DNA from: a virus | Length of the DNA stretch: 58,126 nucleotides | IMG/VR virus record: IMGVR_UViG_3300001847_000530 | Span: 1-58,126 of that record | Reading direction: 5' to 3' (one strand) | In this document: positions 16,710-24,118 of the stretch, one piece after another | Position numbering within the stretch: the first letter of the stretch is position 1 | Layout of the letters: each line of letters opens with the position of its first letter | Notes under the pieces: model-generated | What the model saw: only the letters and a program-made list of their open reading frames with translations | Databases searched by the model: none | Told to the model about the DNA's origin: nothing | Position numbers and translations under genes: made by a program

Positions 16710-16738
16710 TAAAAAACCCGTGATGTAAATCACGGGTT
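16710..16738 (-). terminator. Rho-independent terminator of the 16761 lipoprotein gene
   Basis: Perfect 10-bp stem AACCCGTGAT / ATCACGGGTT with a 4-nt loop. On the minus strand it is followed by TTTTTTATT. It lies between two minus-strand genes, just upstream of the late promoter. Confidence 0.85.
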
Positions 16739-16760
16739 GTTACAGAGCTTAAACTGAGTA

Positions 16761-17060
16761 TTACTTAGCGGCAGGAGGCGGAGCGATGATCTCCGATGTG
16801 CCCTTGACCATGCTGCCTACAAGGTCAAGTCCGCCACCGACGATTTTGCCGCCGCCGGAAATAACCTTACCTGCTGTATCCGAAACGACGCCCAGAGACT
16901 TGCCGATATCTGCTGCACCGTTGCCGACAACATTGCCGACGCCGCCTACAGCTGACTGGCCGATACCCTTAGCCGAATTATAGGTTGCATCAACAGTGCC
17001 GCAACCTGAGAAAGTAGCAGTAATTGCTACGAGTGAGAGAACAGTGATAGTTTTCTTCAT
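16761..17060 (-). CDS. Small Gly-rich lipoprotein
   Basis: 99 aa. Signal peptide with lipobox (ITATFSGC, Cys about residue 20). The mature part is repeats of G-x-x-V-G (GVGNVVGNGAADIGKSLG) and ends PPPAAK. Likely exported to the cell envelope; role in lysis or superinfection exclusion is only a guess. Has its own late promoter and terminator. Confidence 0.7.
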   Translation of the reverse strand: MKKTITVLSLVAITATFSGCGTVDATYNSAKGIGQSAVGGVGNVVGNGAADIGKSLGVVSDTAGKVISGGGKIVGGGLDLVGSMVKGTSEIIAPPPAAK

Positions 17061-17069
17061 AAGGAAAAG

Positions 17070-17077
17070 TATTTATG
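17070..17077 (-). promoter_or_regulatory. Late promoter (CATAAATA, minus strand)
   Basis: CATAAATA on the minus strand with 9 nt to the ATG of the 17060 gene, the spacing seen at other late starts here. Confidence 0.6.
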
Positions 17078-17105
17078 GGTCTGGTACTTCAGATTCTAAC
17101 ATCTG

Positions 17106-17113
17106 TATAAATA
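17106..17113 (+). promoter_or_regulatory. T4-type late promoter
   Basis: TATAAATA upstream of the 17179-21519 late gene run. Candidate ATGs follow at 17134 and 17179. Confidence 0.65.
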
Positions 17114-17178
17114 GAATTCTATATTGCTTTTGGATGTCAATTTCGGCATTCAAAAAATGGGTAACTCGACACATTTCA

Positions 17179-17433
17179 ATGCTCTCGTTCAAAGACTTTC
17201 TGGCAGCTAACATCACGACAGACGAAACCGGCCAACAAGACCTCACAGCAATGAAGAGGCAATGTGGTCTGGTGGATGAGGAGGAAGAAAAGGTGGATGA
17301 GCATATCGTGAAAGTGTCAGGAGGTTACCGCCTTGTCAGCAAGAAGTCTGGCAAAAACCTCGGAACATATCCGACAAAGGCAGGCGCAGAAAAACGTGAA
17401 CGTCAGGTGCAGTACTTCAAGCACAATAAATGA
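17179..17433 (+). CDS. Small virion-associated-type protein
   Basis: 84 aa from ATG 17179 (MLSFKDFLAANITTDETG), chosen because this N-terminus resembles neighbouring capsid-targeting-like sequences; an in-frame ATG at 17134 is possible. The C-terminal segment GGYRLVSKKSGKNLGTYPTK and ERQVQYFKH is a conserved block found in many T4-like phage proteins of unknown function. It overlaps the next gene by 4 nt. Confidence 0.6.
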   Translation: MLSFKDFLAANITTDETGQQDLTAMKRQCGLVDEEEEKVDEHIVKVSGGYRLVSKKSGKNLGTYPTKAGAEKRERQVQYFKHNK

Positions 17434-18347
17434 TGATGAAATCTTTTAGCCAATTCGTCACCGAGACTGCTGCCAAGGAGATCGTCTGCGTGTTCGGGCG
17501 ATTCAATCCTCCCACAACAGCTCACGAGAAGCTTCTCGATGAAGCAGCTAAAATCGCCGGTAAAGGTCAGTACCGCGTGTATGCATCGAAGGCAGAGGAC
17601 AAGAGCACTAACCCTGTCTGCTTTGCCGAGAAAGTAAAGTATGTCCGCAAGATGTTTCCACGCCATGCGCGTGCTGTGATGTCAGATTCAGACATCGGAA
17701 ATCACCTGCAACTCTGTTCAAAACTTCACGAGCAAGGATTCACGAAGGTCACACTGGTCGTCAGCGAGGACAAGCTGGAAGAAACATCCGCTCTGATGCG
17801 TCACTACAACGGCCGAGCGCTGACAGAAGGAAAGGCATTCAATTTCCCACATCCGATTCGCGTGGTATCTACTGGCGAATCGGATCCCGACGCCGTTGCC
17901 TCGCAGAAGCTGAATGAGTCAGCAGCTGCTAACAATCTCGAGGTATTCAGCAAAGGTCTGCCCGCCACATTTACCGAGACAAAAGAACTGTTCAATGCAG
18001 TTCGCGCAGGAATGGGCCTGAAGGAATCAAAGACATTCCGCAAGCATATTCAGCTCGAGACAGTTTCTGAGCGTCGCGAGGCATATATCAAGGGCGAAAT
18101 CTTCAATCTAGGAGACGATGTGGTGTTGACAGAATCCAACGAGGTTGGTAAAATATGTCTTCGCGGTGCAAATTATCTGCTGGTATCATTGGCTGATGGG
18201 CGCAAGGTGCGTCGCTGGCTGAACGGCGTCGAACTGGTGGAAAAGCTGACGCCTGATGTGATTGAGTTAGATTCTACGCCAATCATCGAGTGCATTTCTA
18301 CTGGTCCAGGTAAATCTATTTCTAAAATCCGCCAAGTCAAGCAATGA
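17430..18347 (+). CDS. Nucleotidyltransferase (NMNAT/cytidylyltransferase fold) with C-terminal extension
   Basis: 305 aa. GRFNPPTTAHEKLLDEA is the HxGH-type nucleotide-binding motif. It is a paralogue of the minus-strand protein at 14817, sharing the MKSFSxF start, the ALMRHYNGRALTEG / NLLHKYNGKKLDHG segment and the STGESDPDA / SAGERDPDA segment. The clear SxSKMR second motif of the paralogue is less evident here (ASQKLNESAA), so activity may differ. Residues about 205-305 add a domain with no recognised motif. Three ATG codons in a row open the gene. Confidence 0.72.
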   Translation: MMMKSFSQFVTETAAKEIVCVFGRFNPPTTAHEKLLDEAAKIAGKGQYRVYASKAEDKSTNPVCFAEKVKYVRKMFPRHARAVMSDSDIGNHLQLCSKLHEQGFTKVTLVVSEDKLEETSALMRHYNGRALTEGKAFNFPHPIRVVSTGESDPDAVASQKLNESAAANNLEVFSKGLPATFTETKELFNAVRAGMGLKESKTFRKHIQLETVSERREAYIKGEIFNLGDDVVLTESNEVGKICLRGANYLLVSLADGRKVRRWLNGVELVEKLTPDVIELDSTPIIECISTGPGKSISKIRQVKQ

Positions 18348-19348
18348 AGAATCTTAAGTCAATCCGCCAAGAAACTCAGACCGAAGGCCTGAAGGATGCA
18401 TGCTGGAAGGATTATGAGGCGATTGGAACTAAGCCCGGAAAGAATGGAAAGCCGGTTCCGAACTGCGTGCCAAAAGAAGGTCATGCTGAAGATGCTCAGA
18501 CTGCACACCAAGCTGCTCATGCTGCCTTGAAGAAGGGCGACATCGACACGTACCATCAGGAAATGGACAAGAAGTTTGCTGCTCATCTAGCTGCATCAGA
18601 TGAAGCATCAAAGAAGCCAGTAAAGACATTTGAGGATACCGACGAGCAAAAGAACCTTAAGATCACGAAGCACGAGAAAGCAGCAGTTGAAGCCGAAAAG
18701 CGTGGCGACACAAATGCTCAGAAATATCATTTAGATCGCGTCAAGTCTTTGCAATCTGAATCAGTTGTCACTGAGGCAAAGAAAGTAGAAGAAGATAAGC
18801 CCCTGAAGCATCTGGTTACTGTGACCGTGACTGATCCGCATCATGGTATGTCATCAAAGCGCAAAGAGAAGATCATGAAGCGCGTGAAGGTTTCTGCCGC
18901 TAATCCAAGGGAAGCTGTCAAGAAGGCAGAGGCACACTACAAGAAGCACGGTTTCAAGGTGCATGACTCACTGCATCATTCAATCGTGAATGAGAGCTTG
19001 GATACCGACGAATTTATTGACTCCTATGACCCAACTAATTCCCACAAAGATACTGAAGGCAACGTCTCAGAAAATTCTACGGAGGGAGAAACCCAAGCGC
19101 CGGAAGACAAAGAAGCAGTCGAAAAGATCAAGCTCCTCATCCGCCTCGGAATGCTAGAGATGTCCGATCTGCCGATTGCTGCACGAGTCATTCGTCGCAT
19201 CGAGCTCGATCAGCCAGTTACTGCTACTCAGGAACGCGCAGTGCTTGCTAAGCTAATGCGTAAGTTCGTCGAGTTTGTCACGCAGGACGACTTCATTTTC
19301 CGCAAGGTTCGTCAGTCGGTGGTGTCTGCTAATAAGAACACTGAGTAA
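18344..19348 (+). CDS. Putative prohead/internal virion protein
   Basis: 334 aa, strongly charged and helical. The N-terminus MKNLKSIRQETQTEG is followed by LKDACWKDYEAIG and NGKPVPNCVPKEG, a short conserved segment seen in many T4-like phage structural proteins. The middle is Lys/Glu/His rich. The C-terminal 75 residues form a separate helical domain (KEAVEKIKLLIRLGMLEMSDL). No enzymatic motif. Overlaps the previous gene by 4 nt. Confidence 0.55.
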   Translation: MKNLKSIRQETQTEGLKDACWKDYEAIGTKPGKNGKPVPNCVPKEGHAEDAQTAHQAAHAALKKGDIDTYHQEMDKKFAAHLAASDEASKKPVKTFEDTDEQKNLKITKHEKAAVEAEKRGDTNAQKYHLDRVKSLQSESVVTEAKKVEEDKPLKHLVTVTVTDPHHGMSSKRKEKIMKRVKVSAANPREAVKKAEAHYKKHGFKVHDSLHHSIVNESLDTDEFIDSYDPTNSHKDTEGNVSENSTEGETQAPEDKEAVEKIKLLIRLGMLEMSDLPIAARVIRRIELDQPVTATQERAVLAKLMRKFVEFVTQDDFIFRKVRQSVVSANKNTE

Positions 19349-19353
19349 CAACA

Positions 19354-19650
19354 ATGGCTACCACAAAAGCACAAGTTGACGGTCGCCTAGACCGCATCGA
19401 ACAGAAGATCGACAAGCTCTCAGAAGCTATCATTTCTATCGCACGCGCAGAAGAAAAGCTCGTGGCGCTTGAAAACGACAAGAAGTTTCTGATGAAGCGT
19501 CTTGTTGAGATCGATCAGCGCGTAGTCAATGTCGAGAAGAAAACAGACGACAATACCTCAGCAATTTCTATCATTCAGAAAATCACATGGATTGCAGTAT
19601 CCACTGCAGTCGCGTCAGCAGTCGGAGCAATCCTTCACTTCACCAAATAA
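19354..19650 (+). CDS. Coiled coil plus C-terminal membrane helix
   Basis: 98 aa. Heptad-like segment at residues 10-70 (RLDRIEQKIDKLSEAIISIA) and one membrane helix near the end (ITWIAVSTAVASAVGAILHF). This resembles XhlA/holin-accessory architecture. Its place in a late operon is consistent with a lysis role, but that is inferred. Confidence 0.6.
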   Translation: MATTKAQVDGRLDRIEQKIDKLSEAIISIARAEEKLVALENDKKFLMKRLVEIDQRVVNVEKKTDDNTSAISIIQKITWIAVSTAVASAVGAILHFTK

Positions 19651-19672
19651 CAACCAGTAACTTATAGCTATT

Positions 19673-21106
19673 ATGTCGAACATCAAGTCAATCCTTTCAG
19701 TTGCCGAGGCCTACTTCAAGATGGTCACCGAGGCAAATCACAGCGCTGATGCTGAAGCTGCTTCCGAGCACGCAAAGAACAGCCCATCAGTGGCCACACA
19801 CCATGCTGCATCAACTGCGCACGAAAAGGCAGCTGAGCACCTGCATTCCAAGATCGACAAGATCAAGAAGACCGATCATGCGGGCAAAGAAGATGGCGCA
19901 GTCATGAGCATGGAGCGCCAGGCTAAGTCGCACCAGCAGCAGGCGCAGCGCCACCGCTTTCATGCTCATCGCATCGCAAGCACACAGAAGGAATCATTCG
20001 AGCTGACAGAGAAGCTTGATCCAAAGGCAGATGCTGGAACATGGATTCATGACTTCGTGCATTCCGATGATCCTAAGTTCGCAGGCAAGTCAGCAGAGGA
20101 ACGCAAGAATCAAGCACTCGCTGCATACTACTCTGCACGCCGCGATGCAGGTCTGAAGAACGAAGATACCGGTGAGGAAGGCGATCAAAGCAACAAGCGC
20201 CCAGAAGTTGATCTGAAGCCTGACACCGACAATCTAGCTGCTACAGATGCCGCTGATGCTCAGAAGAAGCAAGATCCACAGGACGAGATTCCAGCATGGG
20301 TCCCGGGCAACATCGAGGACAAGAAAGGATTTGCTGAAGCTGCTAAGAAGGCATGGGAGTCCGACAACAACACGTTTGACTTCAAGGGACGTACCTACAA
20401 GATCACCGAGAATGTAAAGAATGAAGAACTCGTAGGCAATCAGAAGAAGCTTGATGTGAACGGCAATGGCAAGATCGATGGCGATGACCTTGCTGCTCTG
20501 CGTGCTGGTAAGCCTGCCAACGAAGACCTCGAGAAGGAAACCGAGACGCCTGGTCAATCCGCTGAAATGCCAGAAGGTGAACCACGTGGCGATGGCGACA
20601 ACGACGAGGACGACAAGACAGATATGGGCGATGATGACAATGACGCAAAGAAAGCAGTCAAAGAATCTGCCGACAATCCTACTGACAAGCTCACACTCGA
20701 TGTTCCTGCTATGATTCGTGCTCTCGAAAAGGCACGTGAGGACTTCAAGTCAGATGCCGATGTTCATAACTTTGTGCAGAATATGCTGCATCAAAAGGAC
20801 ACCACAATCAATACAAACAAGATTGAAACTGATGCTCCTACAAAGGTGAATGAAGGTGGCCCTGGTGAAGCAGAAGCTGGTCCTGAAGTAATGGATTCAC
20901 TCACGCAGGACACCAAGGACGACCACGATGACGAGACAAAGGTCGAGGATGCTCCTTACACCAACAAGGCAGATGGATCAGAAAACGTTGTTCCTGCTGA
21001 CAAGCCTGCTGCAAAGCCATCACCGATGCCAAAGCTTGCTGCTGAGCAGACGATCCGCTCAGTTGCTGATGCGTATGCCAAAATGGTTGCAGCAGAACAA
21101 AAATAA
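19673..21106 (+). CDS. Large acidic internal/structural protein with EF-hand-like loop
   Basis: 477 aa, highly acidic. Ala/His-rich N-terminal helices (residues 15-110), then a block DAGTWIHDFVHSDDPKFAGK that recurs in head-associated proteins of T4-like phages. A calcium-loop-like KLDVNGNGKIDGDDL lies near residue 265. Long D/E-rich linkers follow. A sequence close to the N-terminus is repeated at the C-terminus (SVAEAYFKMV and SVADAYAKMV), perhaps two copies of a targeting or assembly helix. Role inferred from position and composition. Confidence 0.55.
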   Translation: MSNIKSILSVAEAYFKMVTEANHSADAEAASEHAKNSPSVATHHAASTAHEKAAEHLHSKIDKIKKTDHAGKEDGAVMSMERQAKSHQQQAQRHRFHAHRIASTQKESFELTEKLDPKADAGTWIHDFVHSDDPKFAGKSAEERKNQALAAYYSARRDAGLKNEDTGEEGDQSNKRPEVDLKPDTDNLAATDAADAQKKQDPQDEIPAWVPGNIEDKKGFAEAAKKAWESDNNTFDFKGRTYKITENVKNEELVGNQKKLDVNGNGKIDGDDLAALRAGKPANEDLEKETETPGQSAEMPEGEPRGDGDNDEDDKTDMGDDDNDAKKAVKESADNPTDKLTLDVPAMIRALEKAREDFKSDADVHNFVQNMLHQKDTTINTNKIETDAPTKVNEGGPGEAEAGPEVMDSLTQDTKDDHDDETKVEDAPYTNKADGSENVVPADKPAAKPSPMPKLAAEQTIRSVADAYAKMVAAEQK

Positions 21107-21127
21107 TTCATAATCTAAATCATCGTC

Positions 21128-21430
21128 ATGGCTATATTATTCGACAAGATCAAGCGCGCCTTGGGTTTCTATCCCAAGGCCACATACTACAAGGTTGATC
21201 AGATCACAGGCGAGCCGATCAAAGTCGAGTACTCGCCTGTTCCTACTCCTCCGCAGGATTCTGCTCCAGCAGAAGTAGAAGAGCCTGCAGTGGATAATAA
21301 GTATGATGGCATTGATCTTGCAGCTATGACGAAAGCACAACTGCGCCAATTTGCTGGTGAACGTGCTATTCCAGTAAACAACAGGATGACGAAGCAAGAG
21401 CTCATCGACACAATCAACGCAGCAATCTAA
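21128..21430 (+). CDS. Small protein with HeH/SAP-like C-terminal motif
   Basis: 100 aa. Residues 65-100 (LAAMTKAQLRQFAGERAIPV then MTKQELIDTINAAI) match the short helix-extension-helix (SAP/LEM-like) pattern found at the end of phage structural proteins. The central linker is Pro-rich. Overlaps the next start through TAATG. Confidence 0.55.
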   Translation: MAILFDKIKRALGFYPKATYYKVDQITGEPIKVEYSPVPTPPQDSAPAEVEEPAVDNKYDGIDLAAMTKAQLRQFAGERAIPVNNRMTKQELIDTINAAI

Positions 21431-21519
21431 TGGCTAAGAAAAACAGCGCTAAGAAATGGGTGGCGTATAAGCGCCGCCCATCAGGTAAGAACAAACATAA
21501 GGCCGGTCGGTTTATTTGA
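21430..21519 (+). CDS. 29-residue basic peptide
   Basis: ORF of 30 codons starting in the TAATG overlap and ending TGA at 21517-21519: MAKKNSAKKWVAYKRRPSGK and a short basic tail. Very basic. Too short for family recognition; the tight coupling is the evidence for translation. Confidence 0.45.
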   Translation: MAKKNSAKKWVAYKRRPSGKNKHKAGRFI

Positions 21520-21536
21520 TTTGCCATACGCGGTAG

Positions 21537-21544
21537 CATAAATA
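21537..21544 (+). promoter_or_regulatory. Late promoter (CATAAATA)
   Basis: CATAAATA with the ATG of the next gene 9 nt after its last base, the near-leaderless late spacing. Confidence 0.65.
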
Positions 21545-21552
21545 CCGGGTAT

Positions 21553-21921
21553 ATGAAGCTATTTGATGAATTGACTGAAGACAACTTTACGCTCTTTGCA
21601 GCAAAGCATTACAACAATCCGCAGTGTCTGGATGTAGCTGAGTTTGAGGATGATCTGGCACGTTTCAAATACATCAAGCGTCTGCTGCGAAAATACATTC
21701 ACACTGGCGAGATTCAGGAACGACTAGTGCTAAACCACCTGATCGTGATCTACAATGTCTTTGGAATCGCTGCTGCTAATCGTATGTCGTTCTTTCGCCT
21801 TGAAGCAGAACTCTGGCCAGCACTCAAGACATTTTTAGTTTATCTGAATTACCTCCCTGAAAGCGAAAAGGTCGAGGTACCACTAGATGATAAGATAGTC
21901 AAAGTACTCAGAAGCATTTAA
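21553..21921 (+). CDS. Conserved late protein, unknown
   Basis: 122 aa, MKLFDELTEDNFTLFAAKHY. Helical throughout (FKYIKRLLRKYIHTGEIQER, HLIVIYNVFGIAAANRMSFF). Small helical proteins like this occur in T4-like cyanophages next to head genes. No motif to assign function. Confidence 0.6.
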   Translation: MKLFDELTEDNFTLFAAKHYNNPQCLDVAEFEDDLARFKYIKRLLRKYIHTGEIQERLVLNHLIVIYNVFGIAAANRMSFFRLEAELWPALKTFLVYLNYLPESEKVEVPLDDKIVKVLRSI

Positions 21922-21928
21922 TCTCTCA

Positions 21929-22297
21929 ATGAAAAATTTCAAGAAACTACGCGAGGACGGCAGCCCTGCTGGAGGAGCACCTGGTATGAGCACTCCCAAC
22001 GCAGACATTCCCAACACGACTGGCGACACGCCCACGATGGCTATGCCGCCTGCTGTTCCCGGAAAAGTGCAGCGCCGCTACAAGCAATTCGATGTCGACT
22101 CCGATACCTTTCGTAAGTTTCAGACAGGCCGAATGAAGTTCGAGCACTGGTCTAAGTTTCTGAATCTGCAGAACGAAAGCCACAAGGCAATCTACGACTA
22201 CGCCTACGAGAATCGCAAGCACGATCATCTCATTGTGCTGAAGAATTCTGACACTGGAGCGCTGCGAGCTATTCGCCGTCCAGCATCTACCGAATAA
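21929..22297 (+). CDS. Small late protein, T4-like conserved
   Basis: 122 aa. N-terminus MKNFKKLREDGSPAGGAPG followed by a Pro/Ala linker. The C-terminal half (YKQFDVDSDTFRKFQTGRMK, FEHWSKFL, IVLKNSDTGALRAI) is a compact segment conserved in T4-like phage proteins. Unknown role. Confidence 0.55.
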   Translation: MKNFKKLREDGSPAGGAPGMSTPNADIPNTTGDTPTMAMPPAVPGKVQRRYKQFDVDSDTFRKFQTGRMKFEHWSKFLNLQNESHKAIYDYAYENRKHDHLIVLKNSDTGALRAIRRPASTE

Positions 22298-22388
22298 AGT
22301 CCAGTCACGCTGGAGTATAGATAGTTTGCCTCGGAAAAAAGAGGCCGGCAGGTTTTCCGGTTTACTTTTTTTCACCAATGGGTTACAG
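22298..22388 (+). other. Intergenic region before nrdB with short hairpins
   Basis: Contains TCCAG/CTGGA and GCCTC/GAGGC hairpins, then GCCGG...CCGGT followed by TTTACTTTTTTT. It may be a weak terminator of the late run and the upstream part of the nrdB promoter. Evidence is structural only. Confidence 0.35.
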
Positions 22389-22394
22389 TAGTAT
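22389..22394 (+). promoter_or_regulatory. -10 element of the nrdB promoter
   Basis: TAGTAT preceded by GGGTTACAG. The -35 at 16-17 nt is poor (TTTTTC-like). ATG is 13 nt downstream. Confidence 0.45.
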
Positions 22395-22406
22395 TTCACT
22401 CTAACT

Positions 22407-23378
22407 ATGATTTTCGAAGAACAGATCTCGCGCAAGCCAGATCATTATCCCTGGACTGAAGAGTTTATCACCGCCATGCATAATGGCTTCTGGACTGACA
22501 AAGAGTTCAATTTCCAGAGTGACATTCAGGACTTCAAAACCGAACTGACTGATCAGGAACGCGAGATCATCACGCGCTGCTTGTCCGCTATCGGCCAGAT
22601 CGAGGTAGCAGTCAAGACATTCTGGGCCAAGCTGGGCGAAAACCTGCCACACCCGTCGCTCACCGATCTGGGCTATGTGATGGCTAATGTGGAGGTCATT
22701 CACAACAATGCATACGAGCGTCTGCTGCGTGTGCTTGAGATGGAGCACCTGTTCGAGGAAAACTTGAAGCTGGACATCATTCAGGGTCGCGTCGGATACC
22801 TCAGAAAGTATCTCAAGAAGCATTACAAGGATGCGCGTAAGCAGTACGTCTATAGTCTGATTCTGTTCACTCTATACGTCGAGAATGTCTCGCTGTTCAG
22901 TCAGTTCTATGTCATCAACTGGTTCAATCGCCACCGCAATGTTCTGAAAGATACAGCTCAGCAGGTCGCATACACCTCCAAGGAAGAACTGATTCACGCG
23001 CTAGTGGGTATCAAGCTCGTCAACGTGATCCGCGAGGAACATCCTGAGCTGTTCGATGAAGAACTCGTTGAGCGCATTCGCCACGAGTGCGAGGAAGCTT
23101 ACAAGGCAGAAGCTAAGATCATCGACTGGGCAGTGAATGGCTACAAGCAGGATGGCCTGAATGCTGAGTTGCTCAAGGAGTTCATCAAGAATCGACTGAA
23201 CGACTCACTGATTCAGATCGGTATCAAGCCGGTATTCGAGGTTGATCAGAAACTCCTTGAAAAGACTACCTGGTTCGATGAAGATGTGCTGGGCAATAAT
23301 GCTACCGATTTCTTCTATCGTAGGCCGGTGGAATACTCAAAGAAGGCACAATGCTTCGATTCCTCCACATTGTTTTGA
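22407..23378 (+). CDS. nrdB: Ribonucleoside-diphosphate reductase beta subunit
   Basis: 323 aa class I R2 protein. Metal ligands are visible in QIEVAVKTFW (first carboxylate helix), EVIHNNAYERLL (E, H and the Tyr four residues after the His, the position of the radical Tyr) and in KEELIHALVGIKLV (second E..H helix). The C-terminal tail ends CFDSSTLF, the peptide that docks to NrdA. Sequence style (QIEVAVKTFW) is closer to short NrdB forms of marine phages and Bacteroidota than to E. coli. The gene order is nrdB, an unrelated gene, then nrdA. Confidence 0.92.
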   Translation: MIFEEQISRKPDHYPWTEEFITAMHNGFWTDKEFNFQSDIQDFKTELTDQEREIITRCLSAIGQIEVAVKTFWAKLGENLPHPSLTDLGYVMANVEVIHNNAYERLLRVLEMEHLFEENLKLDIIQGRVGYLRKYLKKHYKDARKQYVYSLILFTLYVENVSLFSQFYVINWFNRHRNVLKDTAQQVAYTSKEELIHALVGIKLVNVIREEHPELFDEELVERIRHECEEAYKAEAKIIDWAVNGYKQDGLNAELLKEFIKNRLNDSLIQIGIKPVFEVDQKLLEKTTWFDEDVLGNNATDFFYRRPVEYSKKAQCFDSSTLF

Positions 23379-23381
23379 TCT

Positions 23382-24104
23382 ATGCCGAACTACTTACTTA
23401 AACTAATTGGATATAAGCACAACTATGGCGGCAGAGACCGCTCATATAGATTTTCTTGGGGCGAGATTGCTTTGTGGACAAAAGACATTTCATTTAGATG
23501 GAATGGTCCGCATTATTGTTATGAATCTAAACTGATTGTCGATTTATATTTCATTGCTTTCTATATTCGCACTCCGTCATTTGGAGTAGAAGCCGCACAA
23601 AGTTCAAGAGAAGAACGCAACTATGGCTTTTATCTTTATCCCAACCTCAACAAGTTGGAATCAGTGGTGCTTCAATTCTACAACAAATCGCGGCATATTG
23701 AAATGCCTTGGACATACAAGTGGAAACGCACTGAACTACTTGATTGGGATATGAACACTGTTTGTAAAGAAGAAGCAGGAAAGCGAGATTGGGATAAATG
23801 GTGTAGTGAAAGTCGAGCTTGGGTAGCAATCAATGCCAAGACATACGACTATACATATATTCTAAAGAATGGCACTGTGCAAAATCGCAAGGCTACTTGT
23901 CATATTGAACGTAGAACTTGGAGTGTAAGATGGGCTCCTTGGCTGAAGAAAGTTAGCACTACATTGGATGTAAATTTTAACGATGAAGTAGGTGAAAGAA
24001 GTGGAACTTGGAAAGGTGGAACGATTGGCTGCTCTTATGAAATGCTGCCAAATGAAACACCTGAGCAAACACTTCGCAGAATGGAAAAAGAAAGAAAGTT
24101 TTAA
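23382..24104 (+). CDS. Hypothetical protein inserted between nrdB and nrdA
   Basis: 240 aa, rich in Trp and Tyr (beta-type: FSWGEIALWTKDISFRWNG, TYILKNGTV). It ends with GCSYEMLPNETPEQTLRRME, a tail I associate with a widespread but uncharacterised phage family. It uses AGA for many Arg residues and is AT-richer than nrdB and nrdA, suggesting a different history. No HNH or GIY-YIG motif, so it is not a recognisable homing endonuclease. Confidence 0.6.
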   Translation: MPNYLLKLIGYKHNYGGRDRSYRFSWGEIALWTKDISFRWNGPHYCYESKLIVDLYFIAFYIRTPSFGVEAAQSSREERNYGFYLYPNLNKLESVVLQFYNKSRHIEMPWTYKWKRTELLDWDMNTVCKEEAGKRDWDKWCSESRAWVAINAKTYDYTYILKNGTVQNRKATCHIERRTWSVRWAPWLKKVSTTLDVNFNDEVGERSGTWKGGTIGCSYEMLPNETPEQTLRRMEKERKF

Positions 24105-24118
24105 TCTTGGATTCAAAT

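Noticed and set aside
16996-17178. Longer N-terminus for the 17179 protein
   Set aside because: Starts inside the divergent lipoprotein gene and before the late promoter; the 17179 start gives a CTS-like N-terminus. ATG 17134 remains possible.
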